Shown: positions 34,372 to 43,741, counted from the first letter of the stretch. The stretch: 64,000 nt of DNA from Lachnospiraceae bacterium (GCA_017617545.1 JAFZVZ010000026.1:62001-126000), one strand, 5' to 3'. Notes: generated by a model from the letters alone, not told the origin. A program made the numbers and translations.

Positions 34372-35937
34372 TTAGTCCTTCTTTCTCCACAGGATCTTCC
34401 TGCGGATCTTTCGTTTTGCAACGCCCCAGTTGCGCTCAAAGTAGCGGTCAAACGCATCCTTCTCGCGCTCGAGCTCGAGGAACCGCTCCTTCTCCGTCAT
34501 ATCCTCCGGATTCGCGATCCCCAGTTTCTCCATGAGACCGATGATCCGCGCCTCCTGCAGGGCAATATTTTCCTTCTGCGCCTCGATCTCGCCCTTCAGG
34601 CGGTTGATCTCGTTCTGAAGTCCCTCGGCGTATTCGGCGCTCTGCTTCCGCTCCGTCGACATCTGCGTGCGGAGCGTCGTCATATCCGCGCGGAACCGCT
34701 CGATCCCATCCTGAAGTCTGTCCGCCCGCTCTCCGGCGTTCGCCGCGCCGATGCGGATTGCCTCCGCCTCCGAGCGAAGCGCCTCGCACTGCGCCTCCGT
34801 CTGCTCTCTGCGCCCGACCTCCGCGAGGATCAGCTGACGGTACTCCTCCGGCGTGATCTCATCGCCGTTCTCCGACCGCTGCAATATCTCCTGAAGTCTT
34901 TGTTCGAAAAATGCTCTCTCCACCGCCGCGCGGCGCTCTTCCTCCTCGCGGTACCGGCCGGCCAGCTCCTCCGCGAGGTTACGGCCGTATTTGGCGTTTA
35001 AGTAGCTTAAGAACATCACCGTCTCGGTGATCTCATGTTCCATCTCCGGCGGGAACGGGGAGAACGAATTCTCGTGCCGCTCTGCCGTAAACCCGTCGCC
35101 CGTGTAGCCGCTCAGGTAATCGTACAGGGCCACGACCTCGCGGAAATGCGTGTCCATTCGAAGGATGTTCGTCCGCGTGATCGGCGGCGTGACCATCGGC
35201 GCCAGCGCCACATTTTTCATAAGCGGCATATCCAGCAATACAGCCACCTGCGCCGCGATCGCCTCGATCCTCACGAGCTTGGCGGCATTTTTCTTCTCCA
35301 CATCCGCCAGTCCGTCGGTGCCGTCGCTGAAGCGCACCTCCACGGTGATCGGACCGCCCTCCGTGCGCATCTCCTTGCGGAACTCCGTCTCGGAGCTTGA
35401 CTCCTTCCACGCCTGCGCGATCTTGTAATAGCGGTAATCCACAAAATCTCTCGTGTAGCACAGAACCATGTACAGCACACGGTTTTCGTACACGGCGAAA
35501 TTGCTCTCGTTCTCATACACCTTCAGCCGGTCGGGGATCAGATCCTCGCCCTCGTCCGGGACATGCGTGATCATCTCGCTGTGGCGGGACAGATGCTCCA
35601 CGGATGCGCGGGACACCTTGCGCACGCGCTCGATCGGCGTGACATTGCCCTCCACCTTGATGAACTGACGGTCCTCGCGGATCGCCGCCTCAAGGTGCGG
35701 CAGCGCAACCTCGATGCGCTCGATCCAGTCCTCCTCGATCGTCACGTCATAGTAGACCGAGGACAGTTTTTCCGTTTCCAAACCGGTATGCGCGATCAGA
35801 TCCCGCAACTTGCGCTCCTCGGGGCCGACCTGCGGCGCAACCGCGCCCATCTCTCCCGGTCCCCCGGGCTGCAGCCCGAGCTGCTCGGCAAATCGTTTCG
35901 CCGCCCGGTAATACCGATCCATTATGTCTTGACTCAT
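34372..35937 (-). CDS. DUF2357-like coiled-coil protein
   Basis: 521 aa, soluble, no signal peptide or membrane segment. Residues ~60-330 resemble DUF2357, the module that partners McrB-like ATPases; the clearest piece is VYENESNFAVYENRVLYMVL, with VSRASVEHLSRHSE before it. Residues ~330-480 form a long charged coiled coil. The tail is basic (WGVAKRKIRRKILWRKKD). I cannot find an obvious PD-(D/E)XK nuclease signature. Lying between two AAA genes (50 and 3 bp gaps), it is the likely adaptor or effector of the ATPases. GGAG precedes ATG 35937. Family assignment is by motif only. Confidence 0.6.
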   Translation of the reverse strand: MSQDIMDRYYRAAKRFAEQLGLQPGGPGEMGAVAPQVGPEERKLRDLIAHTGLETEKLSSVYYDVTIEEDWIERIEVALPHLEAAIREDRQFIKVEGNVTPIERVRKVSRASVEHLSRHSEMITHVPDEGEDLIPDRLKVYENESNFAVYENRVLYMVLCYTRDFVDYRYYKIAQAWKESSSETEFRKEMRTEGGPITVEVRFSDGTDGLADVEKKNAAKLVRIEAIAAQVAVLLDMPLMKNVALAPMVTPPITRTNILRMDTHFREVVALYDYLSGYTGDGFTAERHENSFSPFPPEMEHEITETVMFLSYLNAKYGRNLAEELAGRYREEEERRAAVERAFFEQRLQEILQRSENGDEITPEEYRQLILAEVGRREQTEAQCEALRSEAEAIRIGAANAGERADRLQDGIERFRADMTTLRTQMSTERKQSAEYAEGLQNEINRLKGEIEAQKENIALQEARIIGLMEKLGIANPEDMTEKERFLELEREKDAFDRYFERNWGVAKRKIRRKILWRKKD

Positions 35938-35987
35938 GGTCGTTTCTCCTATGTTTCCTGCGCGTCCGCGCTCATCTCCCGCTCAGC

Positions 35988-37409
35988 TTACGAAGCGTTT
36001 CTGCGCAGACGGTCCAGACTGTCACGGCAGAGTGGCATGTTCGCCAGCCCGAAGGTCGTCTCGAATACATTCTCAAGCGCATCCATCGAGTACCGGATCA
36101 GGACAGGGCTGATGCTGTCGAGCTTGCGGAGGACCTTCTTCGCGAGCATATCGTCGACCGCCTCGGTCTCCGTTCCGCCGCACGCGATGTACACGGGGAT
36201 GTACTCCTCCATCTGCCGGCGGATACGGTTGCCGTACGTGACACGGAACCGGTCGGTCAGGAACTCGTCGATCTTCTGGATCTTCGCGATCGCGTCCTCG
36301 GAAAGGCTGTACGCCTGCTTGGCCTCGTTCACGATCTTCGTAAAATGAGTGAACGAGATCCGGTCACCCGCATTGTACACGGGCTCGAAGATATCCGCCT
36401 TGCGGTCGAGGTTCATGACCATGGCGCGGTCGTACACCTTGTCGGAGATGGCAAACGTCGAGTCGTCGTTGTTCGCCGTGCCGATGAACCACACATTTTC
36501 CGGAATACGGAGCATGCCTCGCTCGAGAAGCTGCGGGTCGTCCTCCCACGTGTCGGACACGACCTCGAGGTAGCGGTTTGCGGGGCTCAGCTCCATCTGG
36601 GAAAGGAAGTCCGCGAAATAATACTCGACGCGCGCGATGTTCATCTCATCGAGCACGATCACGTACATCTCGTCGGTGTAGCGCGCCTCGTACAGTTTCT
36701 TGAGAAGCGTTCCCTCGCTGAAGCGCTTCGTGAACTCGTTGAAGTAACCGACGATATCCGAGCGCTCCTTCCACATCGGCTGCACGGAGATGACCGTCGA
36801 AGGGTTCTGCAGATAGTTGCCGAACGCCGTCGCCATCGAGGTCTTACCGGTACCGGAGAGACCCTGCATGACCAGAAGGTGGGAAACGCCGATGCCGGCG
36901 ATGAATTTGCGGATGTCCTCCTCGCTGTAGAACAGGCCGAGCCGGGACGCCGCGTAATTGCGGAAGTTGCGGCAGATCTCCGTCAGCGTGATCTCGTCAT
37001 CATGCTTCGGCGGAACGTAGCGAAGCGCCGCGCGGTCGTACTGGACAAGCGTGTGGAAGCGGGACGTGATCTCCTCATCCTCCGAGATCTCAAGCTGTCC
37101 GGCCGGTTCCTCCTTCTTGAGGTTGCCCATAAGGCCTGCTCCCTCGCCCCCGGCCGCGGCTCCTTCGGCAGCGCCCTCGGCGCCGTTCTCCGCGCCGGCT
37201 TCACCGTCGGTGCCGTCCTTCTGCTTTCCTCTCCTGCCTCTCTTGCCTGCAGGCTTCTTCTCCGTCGTCATGTACAGCACCGCGATGATCATCACCGCAA
37301 TGCAGGAAAATAACAATACAAAGTATGCGATCAGTGCAACCTTTGAGGAAAGGATGCTCCAGAGCGCTTCAAAAAGTGTTCCGAAAATAAGGCTGTGTAT
37401 CGGATTCAT
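35988..37409 (-). CDS. membrane-anchored McrB/MoxR-like AAA ATPase (copy 2)
   Basis: 473 aa. N-terminal membrane region (KVALIAYFVLLFSCIAVMII, ~23-45), a basic patch (GKRGRRGKQK) and a low-complexity Gly/Ala/Glu linker (~65-95), then the ATPase. Walker A is MQGLSGTGKTSMATAFGNYL near residue 185, Walker B VIVLDEMNIARVEYYFADFL, sensor FIGTANNDDSTFAISDKVYD, lid GNRIRRQMEEYIPVYIACGG. The end FGLANMPLCRDSLDRLRRN matches copy 1. The paralogues differ mainly in the membrane and linker parts, consistent with tandem duplication and possible hetero-hexamer formation. GGAGGAG precedes ATG 37409. Confidence 0.9.
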   Translation of the reverse strand: MNPIHSLIFGTLFEALWSILSSKVALIAYFVLLFSCIAVMIIAVLYMTTEKKPAGKRGRRGKQKDGTDGEAGAENGAEGAAEGAAAGGEGAGLMGNLKKEEPAGQLEISEDEEITSRFHTLVQYDRAALRYVPPKHDDEITLTEICRNFRNYAASRLGLFYSEEDIRKFIAGIGVSHLLVMQGLSGTGKTSMATAFGNYLQNPSTVISVQPMWKERSDIVGYFNEFTKRFSEGTLLKKLYEARYTDEMYVIVLDEMNIARVEYYFADFLSQMELSPANRYLEVVSDTWEDDPQLLERGMLRIPENVWFIGTANNDDSTFAISDKVYDRAMVMNLDRKADIFEPVYNAGDRISFTHFTKIVNEAKQAYSLSEDAIAKIQKIDEFLTDRFRVTYGNRIRRQMEEYIPVYIACGGTETEAVDDMLAKKVLRKLDSISPVLIRYSMDALENVFETTFGLANMPLCRDSLDRLRRNAS

Positions 37410-37423
37410 GTTCTCCTCCCGTG

Positions 37424-38482
37424 TCAGATCGTGTTGGTTTGCAGATACCTGCGGCTCAGCGGCAGTTCCCTGTTTCCGAACAGGTCGCCGAACACTGCGG
37501 CGGCTCTGCGGATCGCGCCGGCGCCGTCATTTCGGCAGATGCCCGGCAGCAGCACGCTGCTCAGGGCCCGGTCAAACGCTTCCTCGCGGCTTGTGCCGGT
37601 GGCGATCAGGCAGGCCGACAGGCTCTCCATGCTGCGGATGATCCGGTTCCGGACACCCGGCAGCCAGTCGCACGCGCACCTTGTGAGAAGTTCGTCCGCC
37701 TTGCGCCAGTCCTCCTCGGGAAGGAAGTTCTCCTCCTCCGTCTCCCGGAGAATGCCCCGGAAGGTATCTCCCCCGATGCCTAAGTACGGTCGTCCCTTCG
37801 CCGCGTCCGCCCAGTACGCTTCCACCTTCGTGCGCATGTGCTCCGGCACGGTGTCGTCCGCCACGGAAAATGCAGCGAACTCATCCGGTGCCGCCGGAAT
37901 CTGTTCTCCGAAAAATGATGACAACAGCCGCACAAGCGCGGTCAGAACAACATCCTGTGTGCCGGACACGCCCTCAAGCTTCACGCAGCCCGTCGCCGCG
38001 TACGCCGCGAGGATATGTCCGATCCCGCCGGTGTCGACGAGCACGCCGCACGACTCGAGATACCTTCGGATCCGCTCCGCGAGCATCGGCATGGTCTCAC
38101 CGGGGATCTCAACGGCATTGCGCCCCTGCGCCGGCATCACCGAGGAGAGCAACACTCCGGAGGTACCCGCCTGCGCGACATTTGGACGCACGCCGAAAGA
38201 CGCCGCAGGCAAAGACGCCCGCGCCGTAAGATAGGCACGATTTTGAAGTTCCTGATTTTTCTTCCTTCTGGAAATCAAACGAGTGACAAGGATCACGATC
38301 CCTGCCACGAGAACCGCGGTGACAATACCGCACAGAATGTATAGAAACGCCCACGAACCGGACGTCGACGCGGCCTCCTCCGTCTTCTCAACCGCAACCT
38401 CCGTCTGATCCGGGTACGAAAAATAGTCCGAGTAATCTGAAAACGCATCGGAATACAGGAACCAGCTTCTCACTATGTTCAT
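37424..38482 (-). CDS. degenerate, P-loop-less paralogue of the membrane AAA ATPases
   Basis: 352 aa from ATG 38482 (purine-rich GGGGGATGATG just upstream). One membrane helix (AFLYILCGIVTAVLVAGIVI) precedes a cytoplasmic part that aligns by eye with the two neighbouring AAA proteins. RIRRYLESCGVL corresponds to DIRRFLAGFSVS. EGVSGTQDVVLTALVRLL corresponds to QGLSGTGKTSLATAFGAYL, so the Walker A Gly-Lys-Thr has become Gln-Asp-Val. RNRIIRSMESLSACLIATG matches the lid, and FGNRELPLSRRYLQ matches the shared C-terminus. Walker B and the sensor are missing. Probably a non-hydrolysing regulatory or structural subunit. First gene of the operon; the next begins 14 bp later. Confidence 0.75.
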   Translation of the reverse strand: MNIVRSWFLYSDAFSDYSDYFSYPDQTEVAVEKTEEAASTSGSWAFLYILCGIVTAVLVAGIVILVTRLISRRKKNQELQNRAYLTARASLPAASFGVRPNVAQAGTSGVLLSSVMPAQGRNAVEIPGETMPMLAERIRRYLESCGVLVDTGGIGHILAAYAATGCVKLEGVSGTQDVVLTALVRLLSSFFGEQIPAAPDEFAAFSVADDTVPEHMRTKVEAYWADAAKGRPYLGIGGDTFRGILRETEEENFLPEEDWRKADELLTRCACDWLPGVRNRIIRSMESLSACLIATGTSREEAFDRALSSVLLPGICRNDGAGAIRRAAAVFGDLFGNRELPLSRRYLQTNTI

Positions 38483-38521
38483 TTCATCATCCCCCATGTG
38501 TCGTATAGCGACATCTGATTT

Positions 38522-38550
38522 ATTATAGCAGACGGTCAGAGAAAAAGCAA
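38522..38550 (-). promoter_or_regulatory. promoter of the AAA/YDG/transglutaminase operon
   Basis: Minus strand TTGCTT (38550-38545), 17 bp, perfect TATAAT (38527-38522), about 40 bp upstream of ATG 38482. The next five genes are spaced 3-66 bp with no terminator visible, so one transcript could cover 29.0-38.5 kb. Confidence 0.75.
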
Positions 38551-38592
38551 GATAAATACCTAAGTTGACAGCAGTTCAATCCTTCCCGAACC

Positions 38593-38621
38593 TTGACAAA
38601 TCCGCCCCCTCGCGGTAAGAT
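38593..38621 (+). promoter_or_regulatory. sigma-A promoter of gltX
   Basis: TTGACA (38593-38598), 17 bp, TAAGAT (38616-38621), about 90 bp upstream of the ATG. A CGGAAAAT octamer (38657-38664, minus) is in the leader. No T-box motif was seen. Confidence 0.75.
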
Positions 38622-38708
38622 GTTGAACACATCCCGGAGAACGCGTCGGACGGTTCATTTTCCGAAATAACGCGGCGTCTCCGAAGAAACTGACGGAGGT
38701 ATACTATT

Positions 38709-40178
38709 ATGAACGCGAAGATCAGAACACGCTTCGCGCCGAGTCCCACGGGACGCATGCATGTCGGCAACCTTCGTACCGCGCTGTACGAGTATCTGAC
38801 CGCAAAGCATGAGGGCGGTGATTTTATATTACGAATAGAGGACACTGACCAGGAACGCTATGTGGAAGGTGCCGTTGACATCATATACCGCACGATGGAA
38901 AAGGCAGGTCTTGAGCACGACGAGGGTCCGGACAAGGACAAAGGCGTCGGCCCCTATGTACAGAGCGACCGCGTGAAGACCGGTCTGTACATGGAGTACG
39001 CGAAGAAGCTGATTGAGAAAGGCGAGGCGTACTACTGCTTCTGCACCAAGGAACGTCTCGACTCCCTGAAGGGCGTCGTCGACAGCGAGGGCAAGGAGAT
39101 CACGAAGTACGACAAGCACTGCCTCTCACTCTCCAAGGAGGAGATCGAGGCCAACCTCGCGGCCGGCATGCCGTTCGTCATCCGCCAGAACATTCCCACG
39201 GAGGGAACGACCACCTTTACCGACGCGAACTACGGCGATATCACGGTCAACAACGACGAGCTCGACGATATGATCCTGATCAAGAGCGACGGCTATCCGA
39301 CGTACAATTTTGCGAACGTCGTCGATGATCATCTGATGGGCATCACGCACGTCGTACGCGGCAACGAGTACCTTTCCTCGACTCCGAAGTACACGCGCCT
39401 CTACAACGCGTTCGGCTGGGAGGAGCCGGTGTACATCCACTGCCCTCTCATCACCAACGAGGAGCACCAGAAGCTCTCCAAGAGAAGCGGCCATTCCTCG
39501 TTCGAGGACCTTCTCGAGCAGGGTTTCGTGCCCGAGGCGATCATCAACTTCGTCGCGCTTCTCGGCTGGAGCCCGGAGGACAACACCGAGATCATGTCGC
39601 TGCAGGAGCTGATCGAGAGGTTCGACTACCACCACATCAGCAAGTCCCCCGCCGTGTTTGACATGACGAAGCTTCGCTGGATGAACGGCGAGTACATCAA
39701 GAATATGGACAACGAGCGCTATTATGAGTTTGCGCTTCCTTACGTCAGCGAGGTTGTCAAGCGCGATTGCGATCTTCGCAAGATCGCCGATCTTGTCAAG
39801 ACCCGCATCGAGACGTTCACCGACATCGCCGAGAAGATCGACTTCTTCGAGGAGCTTCCGGACTACGACATCGAGATGTACACGCATAAGAAGATGAAGA
39901 CGAACTCCGAGATCGCACTCGGCGTACTCCGCGACCTTCTGCCCCGCCTTGAGGCGCTCGACGATTACTCGATCGCAGGCGTTGAGAAGCTCTGCATGGA
40001 CTACGTTGCCGAGAAGGAGATCAAGAACGGTGTCTGCCTGTGGCCTCTGCGCACGGCCGTGTCCGGCAAGCAGATGACGCCCGGCGGCGCTTACGAGATC
40101 ATGGAGATCCTCGGCAAGGACGAGAGTCTTCGCCGCGTCCGCATCGGTATCGACAAGCTCGCTGCAGCTGTGGAGTAA
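38709..40178 (+). CDS. gltX: glutamyl-tRNA synthetase
   Basis: Charges tRNA-Glu, and often tRNA-Gln in organisms relying on the amidotransferase route. 489 aa, normal length. The class I HIGH motif lies in [31 protein letters not shown], the [20 protein letters not shown] block and the KMSKS-equivalent [20 protein letters not shown] are all present. The C-terminal anticodon-binding helices follow. A hairpin lies just past the stop, so it is probably monocistronic. Confidence 0.97.
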   Translation: MNAKIRTRFAPSPTGRMHVGNLRTALYEYLTAKHEGGDFILRIEDTDQERYVEGAVDIIYRTMEKAGLEHDEGPDKDKGVGPYVQSDRVKTGLYMEYAKKLIEKGEAYYCFCTKERLDSLKGVVDSEGKEITKYDKHCLSLSKEEIEANLAAGMPFVIRQNIPTEGTTTFTDANYGDITVNNDELDDMILIKSDGYPTYNFANVVDDHLMGITHVVRGNEYLSSTPKYTRLYNAFGWEEPVYIHCPLITNEEHQKLSKRSGHSSFEDLLEQGFVPEAIINFVALLGWSPEDNTEIMSLQELIERFDYHHISKSPAVFDMTKLRWMNGEYIKNMDNERYYEFALPYVSEVVKRDCDLRKIADLVKTRIETFTDIAEKIDFFEELPDYDIEMYTHKKMKTNSEIALGVLRDLLPRLEALDDYSIAGVEKLCMDYVAEKEIKNGVCLWPLRTAVSGKQMTPGGAYEIMEILGKDESLRRVRIGIDKLAAAVE

Positions 40179-40196
40179 GATTTTCTACAATGTCCC

Positions 40197-40220
40197 GGGG
40201 CAGTTCCGGCTGCCCCGGTG
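40197..40220 (+). terminator. hairpin after gltX
   Basis: CCGGGGCAG (40197-40205) and CTGCCCCGG (40212-40220) form a perfect 9-bp stem with a 6-nt loop, 18 bp past the stop. The downstream T-run is weak and interrupted, so termination efficiency is uncertain. Confidence 0.6.
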
Positions 40221-40403
40221 AATCTTTATTCGATATTTTTTCTCTTTCGTTACACTTTTCTGTCTTTTTTTCTGAATTCAGGATTTCCCATCCGTTCCCC
40301 TAACCCGCGATTATCGTGTCGCGCTCTTTTTGTCATATTTCTTTTGTCCGCAGTCTTTCTCCCGGGACTGTCTCTGCCGTTACGGCTTCTACGAGGTATA
40401 CCC

Positions 40404-42455
40404 ATGATACAACAGAATACCACTGCCGCTCTGCCACGGAGCAACTCTGCCCAGGAGGAGGCGATCCGACACCGAGACGGTCCGATGCTCGTGCTCGCGG
40501 GCCCCGGCTCCGGCAAAACCTATGTCATCACCAACCGTGTGAAGCACCTGATCGAAGAGAGTCTTGTCCCGCCCGAGGAGATCCTTGTGATCACCTTCTC
40601 GCGCGCCGCCGCGGACGAAATGAAACAGCGCTTTGACGCGCTGACCGGAGGGCTGTACCCCGGTGTCACGTTCGGGACATTTCACGCGTGCTTCTTCCAC
40701 ATGCTTCAGTACGCCCGCGGTTACAGCGCGGATTCGATCCTTCGGGAAGCCGAAGCGGTCTCCGTTCTCGGGGAAATCCTGACCGACATCCGCCCGGAGT
40801 ACGCGGAGGACCCCGCGCTTGTGCGCGACATCTACGAGGAGATCCTTCGCGTCAAGTGCAGCGTCCTAGATACTACACATGTAGAACATCTGAAATACAA
40901 GTCTTCCACGTGTGATGGGAAGACATTTTTCGAGGCGTTTACAAGATATCTCGAGGCGCTCCGCGTGCGGCGAAAACTTGACTTCGAGGACATGCTCCTG
41001 CTCACCCGCGAGCTGCTCACGGAGGATGATTCCGTGCTCTCGTTCTGGCGCAAGCGTTACCGCTACCTGCTGGTCGACGAGTTCCAGGACGTGAACCGGC
41101 TTCAGTACGAGATCGTCCGTCTCCTCGCCGGCGAGGACGGCAACCTCTTCGCGGTCGGTGACGACGACCAGTCGATCTACGGCTTTCGCGGATCCGACCC
41201 GCAGATCATGCAGCAGATGCCGATGGACATGCCCTCCTGCCGCATCGTTACGCTGCCGGTTAACTATCGGAGCACGCCGCAGATCGTAAGCGCCGCCGAC
41301 GCGCTCATCGCCAACAATTCCGTCCGCTATCAAAAAGAACACACCACCGCACAGCCGGACGGAAGCGCAGTTCGCATGCTCCGGTTTGAAACCGTTTCCT
41401 CGGAAAATGAATTCCTCCTCTCGGAGATCTCCTCACTCGCCGCGGCGGGCTGCCCGCTTCGGGAAATCGCTGTGTTGTTCCGCACCAATCTTCAGATGCG
41501 CAGTCTCTGCGATGCTCTCGGCCGCTCCGGCATCCCGTACCGGATCCGCGGATTTCTCCCGAACCTGTATGATGACCCGCATGTACAGGTCGTTCTCGCG
41601 TATCTGCGCGCGGCAGGCGGCGACCGCTCCCGCAGGACCGTTCTCACAATTGCCAACCAGCCGAAGCGCTATCTCGAGCGACGCCTTCTGACCGATCCGA
41701 AGATCGATCTTGCGGCGATCCGCGAGCAGGTGCGCCGCGAGGGCAAAGCCTATCTGGCAAACAATGTAGACCGGCTGATCTACGATCTCGCCATGCTCTC
41801 GAAAATGAACCCGTTTGCGGCGGTCAACTATATCCGTAAGGTCATCGGCTACGACAAGCATGTCGTGGAGCACAGTCCGCGCAGCGAGGACTCCCTCGAC
41901 ACGCTTGCCGAGTTTCAGGAGACCGTGCGCGCCTACGAAACCGTTCCGCAGCTGCTTGAAGCGATCGAGGAAGCTTCGCGAGGGGACTCGGTGCGCCGCG
42001 GCGCGCAGACCAACCGACAGGACGACACTCAGGACGACCGCGTTGCGCTGATGACATTTCACGCGTCCAAAGGCCTTGAATTCCGGCATGTCTACATCTG
42101 CGACTGCAACGAGACACTCGTTCCACACAAAAAAGCGCTCCTCCCCGAAACCATCGAGGAGGAACGCCGTCTTCTCTATGTCGCCATGACCCGCGCCCGC
42201 GAATCGCTCTCTCTGTTGTACACCGACAAACGCTTCGGCAAGGAACTCCCTCCGTCCGGATTTCTCGGGGAGATCCTTCTTCCGGCCTCCGCGCTCACTC
42301 CCGGAACACGCGTGTCCCACCGCCAGTTCGGCGAAGGCACCGTCCTGTCCTTATCGGATGACAGACTGCGCATCCGCTTCGACCGGTTCCTGCTGCCGAA
42401 GACGCTGTCGTACCGTCTCTGTGCAAGATCGATGCTGATACAATTACTTCTTTAA
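40404..42455 (+). CDS. UvrD/Rep-family DNA helicase
   Basis: Superfamily 1A 3'-5' helicase, 683 aa from ATG 40404 (GAGG 8 nt upstream). Motif I: VLAGPGSGKTYVITNRV. Ia: ILVITFSRAAADEMKQR. II: YLLVDEFQDVNRLQYEI. III: FAVGDDDQSIYGFRGSDPQI. IV: VNYRSTPQIV. V: MTFHASKGLEFRHVYI. VI: RRLLYVAMTRARESLSLLY. The end (RVSHRQFGEGTVLSL) is the PcrA/UvrD-type C-terminal module. It is somewhat shorter than PcrA (about 720-750), so it could be a second paralogue. The palindrome CTACACATGTAG (40873-40884) lies inside it. Confidence 0.93.
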   Translation: MIQQNTTAALPRSNSAQEEAIRHRDGPMLVLAGPGSGKTYVITNRVKHLIEESLVPPEEILVITFSRAAADEMKQRFDALTGGLYPGVTFGTFHACFFHMLQYARGYSADSILREAEAVSVLGEILTDIRPEYAEDPALVRDIYEEILRVKCSVLDTTHVEHLKYKSSTCDGKTFFEAFTRYLEALRVRRKLDFEDMLLLTRELLTEDDSVLSFWRKRYRYLLVDEFQDVNRLQYEIVRLLAGEDGNLFAVGDDDQSIYGFRGSDPQIMQQMPMDMPSCRIVTLPVNYRSTPQIVSAADALIANNSVRYQKEHTTAQPDGSAVRMLRFETVSSENEFLLSEISSLAAAGCPLREIAVLFRTNLQMRSLCDALGRSGIPYRIRGFLPNLYDDPHVQVVLAYLRAAGGDRSRRTVLTIANQPKRYLERRLLTDPKIDLAAIREQVRREGKAYLANNVDRLIYDLAMLSKMNPFAAVNYIRKVIGYDKHVVEHSPRSEDSLDTLAEFQETVRAYETVPQLLEAIEEASRGDSVRRGAQTNRQDDTQDDRVALMTFHASKGLEFRHVYICDCNETLVPHKKALLPETIEEERRLLYVAMTRARESLSLLYTDKRFGKELPPSGFLGEILLPASALTPGTRVSHRQFGEGTVLSLSDDRLRIRFDRFLLPKTLSYRLCARSMLIQLLL

Positions 42456-42495
42456 ACAAATCAAGCTCAATCTTTTTCCTCACGTTTGCCGCGCA

Positions 42496-42531
42496 AAAAT
42501 CCGACGCTTCACAAATTCTGCAAAGCGTCGG
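42496..42531 (-). terminator. rho-independent terminator of the DUF1292 gene
   Basis: CCGACGCTT (42501-42509) and AAGCGTCGG (42523-42531), a perfect 9-bp stem. On the minus strand it is followed by a T-run (complement of the A-rich 42495-42499). It lies between convergent genes. Confidence 0.85.
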
Positions 42532-42563
42532 CATGATTGACGTACCGTCTAGCACTGTTCTTC

Positions 42564-42878
42564 TTACTCCTCCTCGTCCTCGTCGAGCAGGTACTCGTCC
42601 GCAAGGAACTCATCGTAAGCCTTGGAAGCAGCCTCAAACTCCTCGTCCGACTCGATATCGTCGATGCGAATATCATCCTCGTCCTCCGGGTTCTCCCAGA
42701 AACGATACAGATACACATCGGGCTCCTCGTCACCCTCCCAGTCCTGCGGTGTTACCGCAATGTACTCGCGGTCATCGGGACCCGGGAAAATGCCGATCAC
42801 GTCGCACTTCAGCTCGGTGTTGTCGTCCAGATACAAGGTCACTTCGTCCTTATCGTAAAGTTCATCAAAATCGCTCAT
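42564..42878 (-). CDS. DUF1292 domain protein (YrzB-like)
   Basis: 104 aa, strongly acidic, soluble. VTLYLDDNTELKCDVIGIF, EYIAVTP and VYLYRFWENPEDEDDIRID match DUF1292, a small Firmicutes family of unknown function often encoded near RNA or cell-division genes. The C-terminus is almost entirely Glu/Asp. Stand-alone gene: a TATAAT-like hexamer (42923-42928 on the minus strand) lies ~45 bp upstream with a poor -35, and a terminator follows. Confidence 0.85.
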   Translation of the reverse strand: MSDFDELYDKDEVTLYLDDNTELKCDVIGIFPGPDDREYIAVTPQDWEGDEEPDVYLYRFWENPEDEDDIRIDDIESDEEFEAASKAYDEFLADEYLLDEDEEE

Positions 42879-43010
42879 GCTTATCCTCCGTAATTCACCG
42901 TCCGGTGATTGTTGATGGGTTGATTATAGCAGAAACGCGGCAAATAGTCCAGCCCAACAAAAACGCCTGCGTGCATGTGGTTGCAAACGTACCGGTGGCA
43001 GAAGTTGCAT

Positions 43011-43039
43011 TTGCCGTTTTTCGGAAAATTTAGTATAAT
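43011..43039 (+). promoter_or_regulatory. promoter of the TlpA-like gene, with an octamer in its spacer
   Basis: TTGCCG (43011-43016), 17 bp, perfect TATAAT (43034-43039), 80 bp upstream of the start. The octamer CGGAAAAT (43022-43029) lies inside the 17-bp spacer. Confidence 0.75.
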
Positions 43040-43118
43040 AAATGGTGACATTTTTCGAACGTTTCCGAATGATCCATCGCTGTAATACACACCGATGTCG
43101 AGGAAAGAAAGGACTTCC

Positions 43119-43667
43119 ATGAAAGCATTACGCGCGGTATCCGCAATACTGATCCTTATTCTCTGTACGGCGCTGCTCTCCGGTTGCAACGAGCAGACCG
43201 ACACTTCCGACCGTCCCAACGCGGACACGAAAACCGGCACACCGAAGGAGTTAGGGAACGGCGACATCGCTCCCGAATTCACGCTGGATCTCCTGGACGG
43301 AAGCACGTTCCGCATGTCGGAGCACGACGATGAGATTGTCCTTCTGAACTTCTGGGCAACCTGGTGCGGCCCGTGCGTCAAGGAGATGCCGGATCTTCAG
43401 AAGCTGTACTACGAGGAGATTCCGGGTGTCACGATCTGCTGCATCAGCATCGGCGACGACGCCAAAACTGTCGGAGAGTTTGTCGGGACCAACAGGCTGG
43501 ATCTCGGGTTCATCGGCTGCGCCGCCGACACCGCCATCGCCGAGTATTACCCGACTGACTACATTCCCTACACGGTTCTCGTGGTCAAAGGCGTTGTGCG
43601 CGAAACGATGGTCGGCACCAATTCCTATGATTCCTACAAGCGACTGATCAACAAGTACACGGAGTGA
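43119..43667 (+). CDS. TlpA/ResA-type thiol-disulfide lipoprotein
   Basis: 182 aa from ATG 43119 (AAAGGA upstream). Lipoprotein signal with lipobox LLSGC, then a short polar linker and a thioredoxin fold with VLLNFWATWCGPCVKEMPDL: the WCGPC active site of extracytoplasmic thiol oxidoreductases. The usual cis-Pro region reads DYIPYTVLVVKG. Cell-surface disulfide reduction or cytochrome-type maturation would be typical. The polyferredoxin membrane protein follows at 43742 and could feed electrons to it; that partnership is an inference from adjacency. Confidence 0.9.
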   Translation: MKALRAVSAILILILCTALLSGCNEQTDTSDRPNADTKTGTPKELGNGDIAPEFTLDLLDGSTFRMSEHDDEIVLLNFWATWCGPCVKEMPDLQKLYYEEIPGVTICCISIGDDAKTVGEFVGTNRLDLGFIGCAADTAIAEYYPTDYIPYTVLVVKGVVRETMVGTNSYDSYKRLINKYTE

Positions 43668-43741
43668 TGCGGGTTGTAAATGAGAGACACACCGACTGCG
43701 TCACGCGTTTGACGCGACCGCACAGAAACGGACTGATCACC

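Noticed and set aside
33001-37409. The AAA/DUF2357 genes as a complete McrBC restriction system
   Set aside because: The ATPases have membrane anchors, no DNA-binding N-terminal domain is visible, and the DUF2357-like protein shows no clear PD-(D/E)XK nuclease motif.
40218-40403. 62-codon hydrophobic in-frame extension of the UvrD-like helicase
   Set aside because: It has no ribosome-binding site at its first ATG, begins inside the gltX terminator hairpin, and no UvrD protein carries such a leader. ATG 40404 has GAGG at good spacing.
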